This document shows, piece by piece, positions 8,715-17,281 of a stretch of DNA of 64,000 nucleotides; the first letter of the stretch is position 1, and each line of letters starts with the position of its first letter. Source of the stretch: Pokkaliibacter sp. MBI-7 (lineage in GTDB: Bacteria; Pseudomonadota; Gammaproteobacteria; Pseudomonadales; Balneatricaceae); contig NZ_JARVTG010000002.1 of the NCBI RefSeq assembly GCF_029846635.1, positions 124,001 to 188,000 on the forward strand, read 5' to 3'. A program made the position numbers and the translations under genes. The notes under the pieces are model-generated. The model was not told the DNA's origin. It was given only the letters and a program-made list of their open reading frames with translations, and searched no databases.

Positions 8715-9454
8715 GCTGATCCTCCTTCGCTGAGCGGGCGGTTGTGTGGTTGTTGCAGGGCCTTACGCAATGGCTCACGGGCCGCAACATAGGCCTTCAG
8801 CAAGGCCTCATCGCCACTGATGGCGTCGTCAGTAGTGAGGTTATCCAGAGTCTCCTGACGCTCCAGCTGACTGGCATCACTGTTCAGGGCATCAAGCAGC
8901 CGGTTGTGGCGGCGGAACAGACGCACAATGAAATACAGCGATGGCAGCGCCACCAGCATGGCGATCAGCCCTGCCCAGATCAGCGTCTGGCGTACAGAAG
9001 TGCGAGTAGCGGCAAAGACGTCATCATGCTGGGCGATACTCAGGTACCCTGCACACGCACCCAGGCTATCGGTCAGTGCGGCAGTGACTGTGGCACTGTC
9101 CTTATTGAAGTGTGTACCGACGGATGGAGGCGCTGCGGTCGCTGGCGTATCGCCACTGCTGGCAATCAGCTGCTGCTGGCAGCTGTAGACAGCCACATTG
9201 GCAAGATCGGGGTATTGGTTCACTGGACGCTGCAATATATCCTGCAGGTTTTCCAGTGCATTGAGCTGCAGGCCAAGATCAATACCGATCAGCAGATCAC
9301 GTTTGATTTCGCTGGCGATGACATCAAGGCGCTGAGTGACCAGACGGTCATAGGCCTCTTCGTAACGCAGGATGTTGAGCGTGGTGGTCAGGGTAATGGC
9401 CATGGCCAGGACCGCAATCAAGGCGGCCGCCACTTTGCCGGTAAGTCCGGTCAT
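8711..9454 (-). CDS. Membrane protein with periplasmic sensor-like domain
   Basis: A 247-residue protein with an N-terminal helix (AALIAVLAMAITLTTTLNIL), a periplasmic domain of about 130 residues including DLLIGIDLGLQLNALENLQDIL and two cysteines (YSCQQ, LGACAG), a second helix (LIWAGLIAMLVALPSLYFIV) and a cytoplasmic tail of about 70 residues. The pattern G-I-x-L-x-x-L-x(5)-L resembles the N-terminal half of the downstream MFS protein, so the two may be related sensory modules. No kinase, cyclase or methyl-accepting output domain follows. First gene of the operon; ATG at 9454 with GGAG upstream. Confidence 0.68.
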   Translation of the reverse strand: MTGLTGKVAAALIAVLAMAITLTTTLNILRYEEAYDRLVTQRLDVIASEIKRDLLIGIDLGLQLNALENLQDILQRPVNQYPDLANVAVYSCQQQLIASSGDTPATAAPPSVGTHFNKDSATVTAALTDSLGACAGYLSIAQHDDVFAATRTSVRQTLIWAGLIAMLVALPSLYFIVRLFRRHNRLLDALNSDASQLERQETLDNLTTDDAISGDEALLKAYVAAREPLRKALQQPHNRPLSEGGSA

Positions 9455-10052
9455 TGTCTGGCTCCGGGTGGACAGAATGCATACTGCACAAGTGCAACTG
9501 AACAGGGATATACCCGCTATTGGCTACGATTTATGGAATTGATGTCAATTTTTTATCGCAAAGTGCGTTTAAAGTAGCAGGGCTGCCGGTATTCTTCCCG
9601 TGAAAACCCTGGTCGTGTAACGCGATGGGTAAAAATTGACGCTTTCCGGGTAGGATCACTCAGTAAAGGTAATTTTTGATTTGTATTCAGAGGTTTGACG
9701 CCTGCACATGGGGCGCCTATCTTTAGCTTACTTTTGCTTACACTCTGATCAGGCGGGGTAGTTTTTGCGTGATTCATGGTGTCTGCTAACGGGGATTGCT
9801 CACAGGTGGTATCGACGGTTTTCTTTGCAAGGAGAGAACAGGTCGAAGAGAGGCATGAGGTTAAAGACGCACGTTGTCGTCGTAACGTCATGATCAGTCT
9901 CCTCAATAGGAAGAAGTAAAAGCCGAAGGCGGGTGATGAAAGATGCTTGGTGACAGTGAATCGAGTAACCCAGTGCTCACGGCGATTTGACAATGACAGC
10001 CATCAGGTGGACGGCACAGCCGATCCACTTTTGCTAATTCAAGGAGAACACC
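9455..10052. other. Intergenic region upstream of two divergent units
   Basis: About 600 bp separate the sensor operon (minus) from the DUF697 gene (plus). The stretch is richer in A/T than its neighbours and must hold the promoters of both units. A possible small minus-strand gene (9553-9891) is listed separately. A ribosome site AAGGAGA precedes the DUF697 start. No palindromic operator stood out. Confidence 0.4.
9553..9891 (-). CDS. Possible small protein, unrecognised
   Basis: A 112-codon frame starting at ATG 9891, which follows the good ribosome site GAGGAGACTGATC. The product is basic and hydrophilic with several cysteines and no recognisable domain or membrane helix; it begins MTLRRQRASLTSCLSS. 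It could instead start further upstream at 9993 with a less likely N-terminus. The composition (many Ser, Thr, Lys, Arg, Pro) resembles a chance frame, and only the ribosome site argues for translation. Treated as doubtful. Confidence 0.25.
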   Translation of the reverse strand: MTLRRQRASLTSCLSSTCSLLAKKTVDTTCEQSPLADTMNHAKTTPPDQSVSKSKLKIGAPCAGVKPLNTNQKLPLLSDPTRKASIFTHRVTRPGFSREEYRQPCYFKRTLR

Positions 10053-10637
10053 ATGGTCAGCAAGACAGACACTCCCCAGGACAAACCTACTCCCGAAGTT
10101 GAGGCAACCGCTGCTGAAGCGACAGTGGAGCCTGAAGTTCAGGAGGCTGTCATCAGCCTGGATCTTGATGCCCAGGCACGCAAGATCATCCGCCACAACT
10201 GCTATTGGTCCATGGGCGCCGGGCTTATTCCCTTTATTTTCGTAGACACTGCCGCACTGATCGCTGTTCAGCTGAAAATGCTGAAGGAGCTGGGTGATCT
10301 GTACGGTGTGCCATTCAAGGCCAACGCGGGCAAATCTGCCGTGACTTCCTTGCTGGCAGGCGCGGGTTCTGGCTATCTGGGTTACAAGACGGTCACTTCA
10401 GGTGTGGTGCGCCGACTGGTGCGCAAGACGCCCGTGATCGGCACTGCGATTACGCTGGCCACTATGCCCGCTTTTGATTCTGCCTTTACTTACGCTGTGG
10501 GTAAGGTTTTCCATCGTCATTTCGCTTCAGGTGGTGACTTCCTGAGCTTCAATGCCAAGAAAGTTCAGGCTGAAGTCAACGAAACCATTGAAGAAGTGAA
10601 AGCTAAGGGTGTTGACGCGGCTCAGGCTGCTGCCTGA
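10053..10637 (+). CDS. DUF697 (YcjF-like) membrane protein, second copy
   Basis: A 194-residue protein. It opens with an acidic, Pro/Thr/Glu-rich tail (residues about 1-40), followed by ARKIIRHNCYWSMGAGLIPF, FVDTAALIAVQLKMLKELGD, YGVPFKANAGKSAVTSLLAG and IGTAITLATMPAFDSAFTYAVG, the DUF697 arrangement of paired hydrophobic helices. It ends with a charged helix (VQAEVNETIEEVKAKGVDAA). AAGGAGAACACC precedes the ATG. It is a longer paralogue of 4477-4941; the two flank the sensor operon. Function is unknown in the family; membrane association is inferred from sequence. Confidence 0.8.
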   Translation: MVSKTDTPQDKPTPEVEATAAEATVEPEVQEAVISLDLDAQARKIIRHNCYWSMGAGLIPFIFVDTAALIAVQLKMLKELGDLYGVPFKANAGKSAVTSLLAGAGSGYLGYKTVTSGVVRRLVRKTPVIGTAITLATMPAFDSAFTYAVGKVFHRHFASGGDFLSFNAKKVQAEVNETIEEVKAKGVDAAQAAA

Positions 10638-10864
10638 TCCCTTTAAATCGTGAACACGTTCTTGTGATGACTGCAGGCTGGTACGCAGTAGCGTGCCAGC
10701 CTGTCATTGTCAGTACATCGATCCAACAGACAGAAAAGCGTATCAGCTGCTCAGTCTGAACGTGTTTACCGGATAGATTCTCTGTCTTCATTCGCATATA
10801 ACGTGTCTTCCACACACGTTATTAATTCAGAGCGCAGATTCAGTCACTGCCTTGAGGGACACCG

Positions 10865-11062
10865 ATGCCGATTATCATGGCCATTCTTTATCTGACCGCC
10901 TGCGCCATTTGCGGTTTGATGGGGCGCAGGACTGCCTTTGGCTTTCTCGGTCATTTCCTTCTGTCTCTCGTTATCACCCCAGTAGGTGACTTTCTGGTGC
11001 AGATCGTCAGTCGTCCTTCACGCGAGCTTCGTCAGAAGCTTGATAAGTTGGATCTGGATTAA
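10865..11062 (+). CDS. Small two-helix membrane protein
   Basis: A 65-residue protein with two hydrophobic stretches (IIMAILYLTACAICGLMG and FLGHFLLSLVITPVGDFLV) and a short charged tail (RELRQKLDKLDLD). GAGGGACACCG precedes the ATG. It sits between a DUF697 gene and an SPFH gene on the same strand, 227 bp and 87 bp away, and may be co-transcribed with the latter. No family recognised; a role as a small membrane partner of the SPFH protein is only a suggestion. Confidence 0.6.
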   Translation: MPIIMAILYLTACAICGLMGRRTAFGFLGHFLLSLVITPVGDFLVQIVSRPSRELRQKLDKLDLD

Positions 11063-11149
11063 GCGCCGGTCGTGGCGTAGTAGCAGCCCAGTCAGTATGG
11101 CTGCGAGCAGATCATCAGTAACAGGGAAGCGGGACAGCACAGGCGGACC

Positions 11150-12556
11150 ATGACGGAAACCAACCTTTCTCAGCAACAGTCTTCGCAAACGGGTGGTTCC
11201 CGTTGGCAACGTTTTTCTGCCTGGCGCGAGGAGCGGGCGCTTCGTATTGGTAAATGGCTGAAGCGGCACTCGATGCCAATCTATATCAGCATGCTGATGT
11301 TTGTGCTGAGCCTGATCATTCTCGCCCCCAATATCTTCATCAACGTACCGGCTGGCCATGCTGGCGTGCTGTGGCTGCGCTTCTTTGGCGGTACCGTCAC
11401 CGATCATTACTACGGTGAAGGTCTGCATATGATCTTCCCGTGGGATGAAATGTATATCTATGACACCCGCCTGCAGAACAGTGCGCGGGTGTATGACACC
11501 ATCTCCTCCAATGGTCTGAGCATGCAGGTGGAAATTGCCGTGCGCTATCGCGTCAATAAGGATGCGCTGGGCATGCTGCATAAACTGGTAGGCCCGGACT
11601 ATCCCGAAATTCTGGTGTATCCGGAGATTGGCTCCCATGCACGGGAACTGATTTCCCGTTATACCCCCGAACAGCTTTACACTGAAACCCGTGCTTTCAT
11701 TCAGGCGCAGATTCTGCAACGCATGGTGACGCAGCTGGGCAACTCCCTGATCAATCAGAGTTCCCATGGCCGACTGGTCAATGTGGAGGATGTGCTGATT
11801 CGTTCGGTGAAGTTGCCTGACAAGGTCGCCCAGGCCATCGAGCGCAAGGCAGAACAGTATCAGGCCATGCTTGAGTACGATTTCCGTATTGCCCGCGAGA
11901 AAAAGGAAAGGGATCGTAAGATCATCGAGGCGGAAGGTATTCGCGCTTTCCAGGACATCGTGGCAAAAACCATTACACCTGAATATCTGCGCCTGCGCGG
12001 TATCGATGCCACCATGGCACTGGCGACCTCGCAGAACAGTAAGATGATCATTATTGGTGGCAAAGATGGCCTGCCGGTCATTCTCAATACCGGAGATGTT
12101 GCCCCGTCGTCTGCCGCTGCGACCTCAGACAATACCGGGTTGAGCCCTTCGCTGGACATCACTTCACCTAATGCAAAAATGCAGGATGTGACACCGCCCA
12201 ATGCAGCGATTCCCAGTGCTAATACCAGTCCGGGGGCGGGTAAGTCGCCAGCGGCGGCACCCCTGACCGGGGCCAGTACCAATGGCTTCCCCAGCTCAGC
12301 GGAGATGCGGGGGCGGTTATTTTCGACCGATGCCGTAACAGACCAGCAGTCTGTCCTGCCGGAAGGCAGTGGTACACCTGTGACTCACGAGCAGGCTGCG
12401 GTGGTGGATGGCCTTGCCGCTCAGCAGTCAGCGGGGGCTGCCATGATGTTGCAGCAAGCCGCCCGACAGCAGCAAATGAGCGGTCAGCAGGCGATGCAAC
12501 AGCAACTGTTGCGACAAGCCCAGCAGACTAGTGGGCAGCCAGCAATGGCGAAATAA
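11150..12556 (+). CDS. SPFH/prohibitin-like (band 7) membrane protein
   Basis: A 468-residue protein. A basic N-terminus precedes one membrane helix (MPIYISMLMFVLSLIILAP, about residues 43-61). The SPFH core follows: INVPAGHAGVLWLRFFGG, GEGLHMIFPWDEMYIYDTR, VEIAVRYRV, and a long coiled region (AIERKAEQYQAMLEYDFRIA, EKKERDRKIIEAEGIR). SPFH proteins form large membrane-bound rings and scaffolds that control membrane proteases or microdomains. The last 170 residues or so are low complexity, rich in Pro, Ala, Ser and finally Gln (QQQLLRQAQQ), which is unusual for prohibitins. No NfeD-like or HflC partner is adjacent, unlike classical SPFH operons. Confidence 0.85.
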   Translation: MTETNLSQQQSSQTGGSRWQRFSAWREERALRIGKWLKRHSMPIYISMLMFVLSLIILAPNIFINVPAGHAGVLWLRFFGGTVTDHYYGEGLHMIFPWDEMYIYDTRLQNSARVYDTISSNGLSMQVEIAVRYRVNKDALGMLHKLVGPDYPEILVYPEIGSHARELISRYTPEQLYTETRAFIQAQILQRMVTQLGNSLINQSSHGRLVNVEDVLIRSVKLPDKVAQAIERKAEQYQAMLEYDFRIAREKKERDRKIIEAEGIRAFQDIVAKTITPEYLRLRGIDATMALATSQNSKMIIIGGKDGLPVILNTGDVAPSSAAATSDNTGLSPSLDITSPNAKMQDVTPPNAAIPSANTSPGAGKSPAAAPLTGASTNGFPSSAEMRGRLFSTDAVTDQQSVLPEGSGTPVTHEQAAVVDGLAAQQSAGAAMMLQQAARQQQMSGQQAMQQQLLRQAQQTSGQPAMAK

Positions 12557-12589
12557 AAGGCTGATGTACTCGGGATATTGTGCTGTATG

Positions 12590-12625
12590 GACGGGAGAGG
12601 AAGGCCTCAGCGTGGCTCTCCCGTC
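12590..12625. terminator. Hairpin after the SPFH gene
   Basis: A perfect 10 bp stem, GACGGGAGAG with CTCTCCCGTC, encloses a 16-base loop 34 bases after the SPFH stop. No T-run follows, so it may be a weak or factor-assisted terminator, or protect the mRNA 3' end. Confidence 0.45.
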
Positions 12626-12761
12626 ATCCTGAAGTGTGTAAAGACCTAACCTGCATCTGTACAGGGCGTGGGCAAACAGCATGAGCACATGACTGATGTG
12701 CGGTAGTCGAATCGCCCCTGTGAACGCTCACTCCAGTTTGGTCTGGGCGACTGGAAAACCC

Positions 12762-13298
12762 TTATTTCAAACGTTCCAGATCAACCTGAATGCTGCTGGC
12801 GCTGCTGTTCATCCACACCTGCCCATCCTGAATCATGCATTGCCAGTCCATGGTTCGTGCGGTCTGCTCCGCCAGTAACTGCGTTGCTTCTTCTGGCAGG
12901 TTATAGACTTCTACATTGTCAAAACGCTGCAGCTTGTCTTCGATCCCCTTCCACCACAATCCTGCGTTACGGCCGCCATAGCAGTACACCACCACGCGGC
13001 GTGCACGGCTGCTGGCTTTACGCAGACGGCGTTCGTCCGGCAGCCCCACTTCAATCCAGGTCTCGATGTCGCCAGTCAGTTGTTTTTGCCAGAGATCGGG
13101 CTCTTCATCGTTGCTCAGGCCTTTACAGAACTCCAGCTGTTCATCGGCCTGCAGGGCAAACGCCAGCAACCGCACCATCATGCGTTCATCGGTCTCTGAA
13201 GGATGACGTGCCAGAGTCAGCGAATAGGACTGGTAGTGGTGACGGTCCATATCACTGACATTGAGTTCGGATTTGAAGACGGTTGCCTTGAGGGCCAT
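12762..13298 (-). CDS. yaeQ: YaeQ family protein
   Basis: A 178-residue protein matching YaeQ along its whole length: MALKATVFKSELNVSDMDRH at the start, HPSETDERMMVRLLAFAL, LWQKQLTGDIETWIEVGLP (the family's conserved D/E-x-x-x-W-I-E-x-G-x-P) and VVVYCYGG. YaeQ proteins have a fold related to PD-(D/E)XK nucleases, but their cellular role is not settled; an old proposal links them to haemolysin or transcription elongation. It is convergent with the SPFH gene and divergent from the helicase gene; the 466 bp gap upstream holds a LexA-like site. Confidence 0.9.
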   Translation of the reverse strand: MALKATVFKSELNVSDMDRHHYQSYSLTLARHPSETDERMMVRLLAFALQADEQLEFCKGLSNDEEPDLWQKQLTGDIETWIEVGLPDERRLRKASSRARRVVVYCYGGRNAGLWWKGIEDKLQRFDNVEVYNLPEEATQLLAEQTARTMDWQCMIQDGQVWMNSSASSIQVDLERLK

Positions 13299-13764
13299 GA
13301 AACTTACCTGTTCACTGCATAGACGTGGGGCACAGAGTTTCCGTTGAGCGGCAGGGCGAATGCAAGCATGAGTGAGTAAAACGGCTAAAGAAGCCTGTTA
13401 ACCTCAGCGATATGCAGGCACAAAACGTCATATTTTTGCTGTATATTTTTCCAGTCCTGTCATGGCTATTCCGATGTAACTTGGTTATCTTGCCCAGGCA
13501 GTCTGTAGTGTTGTGAGAGCGTGCGACGATCAGTCCTGTCAGGGCAGATCGAGGCTGTGTGGCTGATGTGCAGCGTATTGAGCGCACGTTTTCACAAAAA
13601 TTGTAAGAGCGAGTACACGATCTTCTGCGTGCTGGCCTCACGGCGTTGGAGAGACCTTCGGAATGCCGGTTTGCTATCAGCAAACTGCACTTCCTCAGTG
13701 CTTTCTACTTTGTTTGGCTCTGGTTCGCGAGAGTATGTACAGGTTCTAAGAAAAGGAAATTCCC
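13299..13764. other. Divergent gap between yaeQ and the helicase gene
   Basis: 466 bp, A/T-rich for this window, with no convincing gene; a 123-codon minus frame here has poor composition and no ribosome site. It contains one LexA-like site (13439-13454) and the ribosome site AAAAGGAAA at 13751-13759 for the helicase. Promoters for both flanking genes must lie here. Confidence 0.4.
13439..13454. promoter_or_regulatory. LexA-like (SOS) box
   Basis: CTGTATATTTTTCCAG fits CTG-N10-CAG and agrees with the gammaproteobacterial consensus CTGTATATATATACAG at 13 of 16 positions. It lies 140 bp upstream of yaeQ and 311 bp upstream of the helicase start. The distance to either start is large, so its target is uncertain. 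Confidence 0.4.
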
Positions 13765-16392
13765 TTGCCCACGTTACCGCTTAACTGGCTAAACCGCTGC
13801 TACATGCGTACCAGAGCGTTGACCCTTCATGAAACTGGCCTGGAGGCTGGACGTAAATTATTGCCCATCCCTGAAGTGGACCAGCGAGTCCGCCTTGAAC
13901 GTGGCTGGGTTTTCCACCGCCTGCACTGGGGCGACTTCCGTCTGCGACTGTTTCGTCAGTCCGGTCTGGATGACTGGGGGCAATGGCTGCAGGAGGCTCA
14001 TCAGGTCTATTGCCAGGCGCAACTGAAGGGTATCCATCAGCAGATGCTGGAAATGGCTGAGCAGTTCGAGCTGCAAATGGCCGGGCGTCAGCGTTACTGG
14101 CGTCACAGCCAGATAGAAGACTGGTTACCGCATTTTGCCGAGATAGCTCCCTATTTTCAGTTGCTGGACCGTTTTGAGGATCTGCAGCTGAAAGTCACCG
14201 ATGCGATGCGCGCGCTGGCCAAGTTACTGGCAGACCCGGAAGGCTGTCGGCACACCTTCAACCAGATGCTGATGGAACAGCAGCAAGCCCGTTTCAAGAC
14301 CTTCTTTGATCAGCTGGAGGCACACCCCCTGACTCAGGACCAGCGTCTGGCATGCCTGACAGATGAGGATAATGTTCTGGTTCTGGCGGGGGCCGGAACC
14401 GGCAAGACCAGTACCCTGTGTGCCAAGGCTGCGTGGCTGGTGGAAGCGGGGCTGGCACAGCCAGAAGAGATTCTTATCCTGGCGTATGGCAAGGATGCCA
14501 GCCTGGAGTTGAAGCAGCGTCTGGCAGCCTATACCGAACGTCAGCAGCCGTTACGCTCTGCTAATCCTTCGTTCAGTGAACCGGCTGCTGCCGACAATAT
14601 GTACATGGATAAGGCCCAGGATGCGGCCAAAAGTGCTGCGCTGGACAAGATCAAGGTGTCTACCTTTCATGCCTTTGGCAAGGAGCTGATGGATGCCATC
14701 CCCGGGCAGAAGGCGACGGTAAGTCCGCTGGCGACTGATGCACGTGCCATGCGCCGCTTTGTCGATGACTGGTTACACAGTCAGTTTGCCGAGCTGAAGT
14801 CGGCCAGGCATCTGGTCATTTACGCCGCTTACTATCTGTATCCGCTGCAGTCTGAAGAGTGCTTTACCGGCTTTCCTGCCTATCAGCGTTACGTGCGTGA
14901 GCAGGAAGTGCGTACGCTGGCCGGGGAACGGGTTAAAAGTTATGGCGAGCTGGAAATTGCCAACACCCTGTTTCTGCTGGGTATCGAATACCAGTATGAG
15001 CCAGGGTATCCCCACACGCATGAGTTGCTGAACAAGCCTTACCGACCTGACTTCTATCTGCCCCAGCTGGATATCTATCTTGAACATGTTGGGGAGAGTG
15101 ACGAGCAGTCAAAAGACCCTGAAAGTCGCCAGTACCGACAGGAGCTGGAGTGGAAGCGTGAAGTCCATACCGCTTGTGGTACTACCCTTATCTGTACCTA
15201 CAGTCATGAAGCACAGGAAGGGCTGGCGGCGTTGCTGGAAGCACGGCTCAAAGCCGCTTGTCGAACGCAAAAGCGCCCATGGAAGGAGCTGATCCAGCCA
15301 CGGGCACCCCAGGCCATATTGGAACAGCTGCAACGTCAGGGGCAAATGGGGCGCTTGTCCCAACTGCTGGCAGACTGCCTCAGCCGCTTCAAGGAAAGCC
15401 GGTTGAGTCTCAAGGACATGCAGCAAAGTGGTGATCTGAGTCTGGAGGGTCGACGCCTGGCAGCCTTTGCCGTGTTGCTCGAAGGGCTGGTTAAGCACTA
15501 TCAGCAGTATCTCAGGCTCGCGGGGCAAATGGATTTCAGTGACATGATCCGGGTGGCCTGGAAGTCGCTGGCCAAGGACAACTTTCATAGCAAAACGCAG
15601 TACCGTTTTCGTTACCGCTATCTGCTGGTAGACGAGTTTCAGGATATCTCTCCGCAAAGAGCCGAACTGCTCAAAGCGCTGAAAGCGGCAGATCCATCGA
15701 CCAGCCTGTTTGCCGTGGGTGACGACTGGCAGGCCATTTACCGGTTCAACGGCGGAGATGTGCGGCTGACCTTCAATTTTGCCGAGCATTTTGGTCATAC
15801 CGCGCAGGTCGTGCTGGGCACCACCTTCCGTTTTAATAACCGTATTGCGGCAGTGGCCAACCGTTTCGTCCAGAGTAACCCGGCACAGTTGCCGAAAACC
15901 CTGCAAAGTCTGATCTCCAGCAACCGTGCCGAGATCGTCCTGCTGGCAGGGCAGAAAGAGGAAGTCATAGGGCAGGCACTGGCGGCAATACAGCAGGAGA
16001 ATCAGCAGACAGAAAAAACCGTGTCAGTCATGCTGCTGGCAAGGATGAATCGCAGTGAACCTGATGTGAACGAATGGGCCGACAGCTATCCGGGTTTGCG
16101 TCTGGAGTTTATGACGGCACATAAAGCCAAAGGCTGCGAGGCAGACTACGTCATCTTGCTGGATGTGGTGCAGGGGGAAACGGGCTTTCCTTCCAATAAA
16201 CCACACGATCCCCTGATTGACTGCTTTCTGGCTGACAAGGAAGAGTTTGAGGATGCGGAGGAGCGACGGCTGTTTTATGTGGCACTGACGCGGGCACGAC
16301 GCCGGGTGTTTATTCATACGCAGCGTGGTGAGGAGTCGGTCTTTGTCAAAGAGCTGCAGCGCTACAAGAAAGAAGTACTGAATTGGGTTTAA
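13765..16392 (+). CDS. SF1 (UvrD/helicase IV-like) helicase with nuclease-like insertion
   Basis: An 875-residue SF1A helicase, longer than E. coli helicase IV (684). A helical N-terminal region (1-195) precedes Walker A VLAGAGTGKTSTL (about 205-217). Walker B is LLVDEFQDIS (about 622-631), followed by GDDWQAIYRFNGGD, TFRFNNRIA, TAHKAKGCEADYVI and YVALTRARRRVFI. Between motifs Ia and II lies an extra domain (about 392-490): GELEIANTLFLLGIEYQYE, RPDFYLP, IYLEHVGE and WKREVH, the D...E...K layout of a PD-(D/E)XK nuclease. The start is a TTG at 13765 with AAAAGGAAA six bases upstream; an ATG at 13804 is the alternative. It probably acts in DNA repair or in processing of foreign or damaged DNA. 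Confidence 0.88.
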   Translation: MPTLPLNWLNRCYMRTRALTLHETGLEAGRKLLPIPEVDQRVRLERGWVFHRLHWGDFRLRLFRQSGLDDWGQWLQEAHQVYCQAQLKGIHQQMLEMAEQFELQMAGRQRYWRHSQIEDWLPHFAEIAPYFQLLDRFEDLQLKVTDAMRALAKLLADPEGCRHTFNQMLMEQQQARFKTFFDQLEAHPLTQDQRLACLTDEDNVLVLAGAGTGKTSTLCAKAAWLVEAGLAQPEEILILAYGKDASLELKQRLAAYTERQQPLRSANPSFSEPAAADNMYMDKAQDAAKSAALDKIKVSTFHAFGKELMDAIPGQKATVSPLATDARAMRRFVDDWLHSQFAELKSARHLVIYAAYYLYPLQSEECFTGFPAYQRYVREQEVRTLAGERVKSYGELEIANTLFLLGIEYQYEPGYPHTHELLNKPYRPDFYLPQLDIYLEHVGESDEQSKDPESRQYRQELEWKREVHTACGTTLICTYSHEAQEGLAALLEARLKAACRTQKRPWKELIQPRAPQAILEQLQRQGQMGRLSQLLADCLSRFKESRLSLKDMQQSGDLSLEGRRLAAFAVLLEGLVKHYQQYLRLAGQMDFSDMIRVAWKSLAKDNFHSKTQYRFRYRYLLVDEFQDISPQRAELLKALKAADPSTSLFAVGDDWQAIYRFNGGDVRLTFNFAEHFGHTAQVVLGTTFRFNNRIAAVANRFVQSNPAQLPKTLQSLISSNRAEIVLLAGQKEEVIGQALAAIQQENQQTEKTVSVMLLARMNRSEPDVNEWADSYPGLRLEFMTAHKAKGCEADYVILLDVVQGETGFPSNKPHDPLIDCFLADKEEFEDAEERRLFYVALTRARRRVFIHTQRGEESVFVKELQRYKKEVLNWV

Positions 16393-16439
16393 TCAGCAGC
16401 CCTGCAGGGGTGGCATCCAAACAGGAGAAACTGAACAAT

Positions 16440-16880
16440 ATGACCATGTTTGCTTGCGCCCGGTATCGATGCCGACCTGTGGCTCTGCTGGCAGGTTGCC
16501 TGTGCCTGTCAGGGTTTTTTGCGGTATCAGCGCTGGCAGAAGGCAGACTGCGGATTCTCGATTGCCAGATCACCCGTCATTGCGATGGTGCAGGGCAGTG
16601 TACTGCCGGAGGGGAGTCGTTGGTCTTTCAGATGGCACCGCAGCATCTGGATGAAGGTGGCGCCGGCAGTTATCAACTGAGTTACGGGGCACCGGGGCAG
16701 GGCGAAGTGAAGTTGCCCATGACGGCAACCTCCTATGCGGGCCCGTTCATGTGGAGCATGGCGGAGGAGCGCGACACTTTACTGGCCAGTTCTGAAAGCC
16801 TGTTTCTCTGGCACCAGCTGCGATTAACGCCAACACCACAGGCAACGGTGTCCTTCCTCAGCTGTACCCTGCGTCAATAG
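16440..16880 (+). CDS. Putative exported protein, unknown
   Basis: A 146-residue protein whose start at ATG 16440 lies 48 bases after the helicase stop, with an AGGAG site about 12 bases upstream; an ATG two codons later is an alternative. A signal peptide is clear (ALLAGCLCLSGFFAVSALA, cleaved before EGRLRI). The mature part is about 110 residues with six cysteines, some paired as C-x(5)-C-x(4)-C near DCQITRHCDGAGQC, suggesting disulfides in the periplasm. I do not recognise the family. Confidence 0.62.
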   Translation: MTMFACARYRCRPVALLAGCLCLSGFFAVSALAEGRLRILDCQITRHCDGAGQCTAGGESLVFQMAPQHLDEGGAGSYQLSYGAPGQGEVKLPMTATSYAGPFMWSMAEERDTLLASSESLFLWHQLRLTPTPQATVSFLSCTLRQ

Positions 16881-17281
16881 CGTGCCCGTTGTCAGTCCGC
16901 TGCAGGACTGGCTTCTGAATGTTTCCATTCATGCCACGGTTGGCATAGATCAGCATGAACTGGAGAAGTTGAGTACCACCCTGTACAGCTGCGCGGATTC
17001 TGCGATACTGTCGCCCGCAGGAGGCCACATACTCAAACAACCTCCTGTATCTCCCTTACCTGTCTATTTCTTACGTTAACGTTCTTTCCCTGAAGCTCTC
17101 TTCTTACTCTGGATTCAGCGAGCCTGTGATCCGGGGTGATGCTGCGCGCATGTCATGGTTCGGGCGTATTCGTCGTCGAGTAACACAGTGTAAGGGAATT
17201 CCCCGCGGGGGGAGCTGTTTATTCCTTTGGTTGATCGGCAATAATCGCCAAGGGGTGGTTGGGCGCATCGGAGCAGTGTGT
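16881..17281. other. Intergenic region before the acyltransferase pair
   Basis: 401 bp with no convincing gene. A short inverted repeat CAGTCC...GGACTG near 16895-16912 could end the upstream transcript. Frames extending the acyltransferase to 17126 were rejected because the extra residues have no counterpart in the paralogue. The GTG start at 17282 has GGAG eight bases before it. Confidence 0.4.

Noticed and set aside
8744..9577. A 277-codon plus-strand frame across the sensor gene
   Set aside because: Antisense to a gene in a tightly overlapped operon; composition is not protein-like.
13312..13683. A 123-codon minus frame upstream of yaeQ
   Set aside because: No ribosome site, cysteine and arginine-rich odd composition, and it covers the A/T-rich regulatory gap with the LexA-like site.
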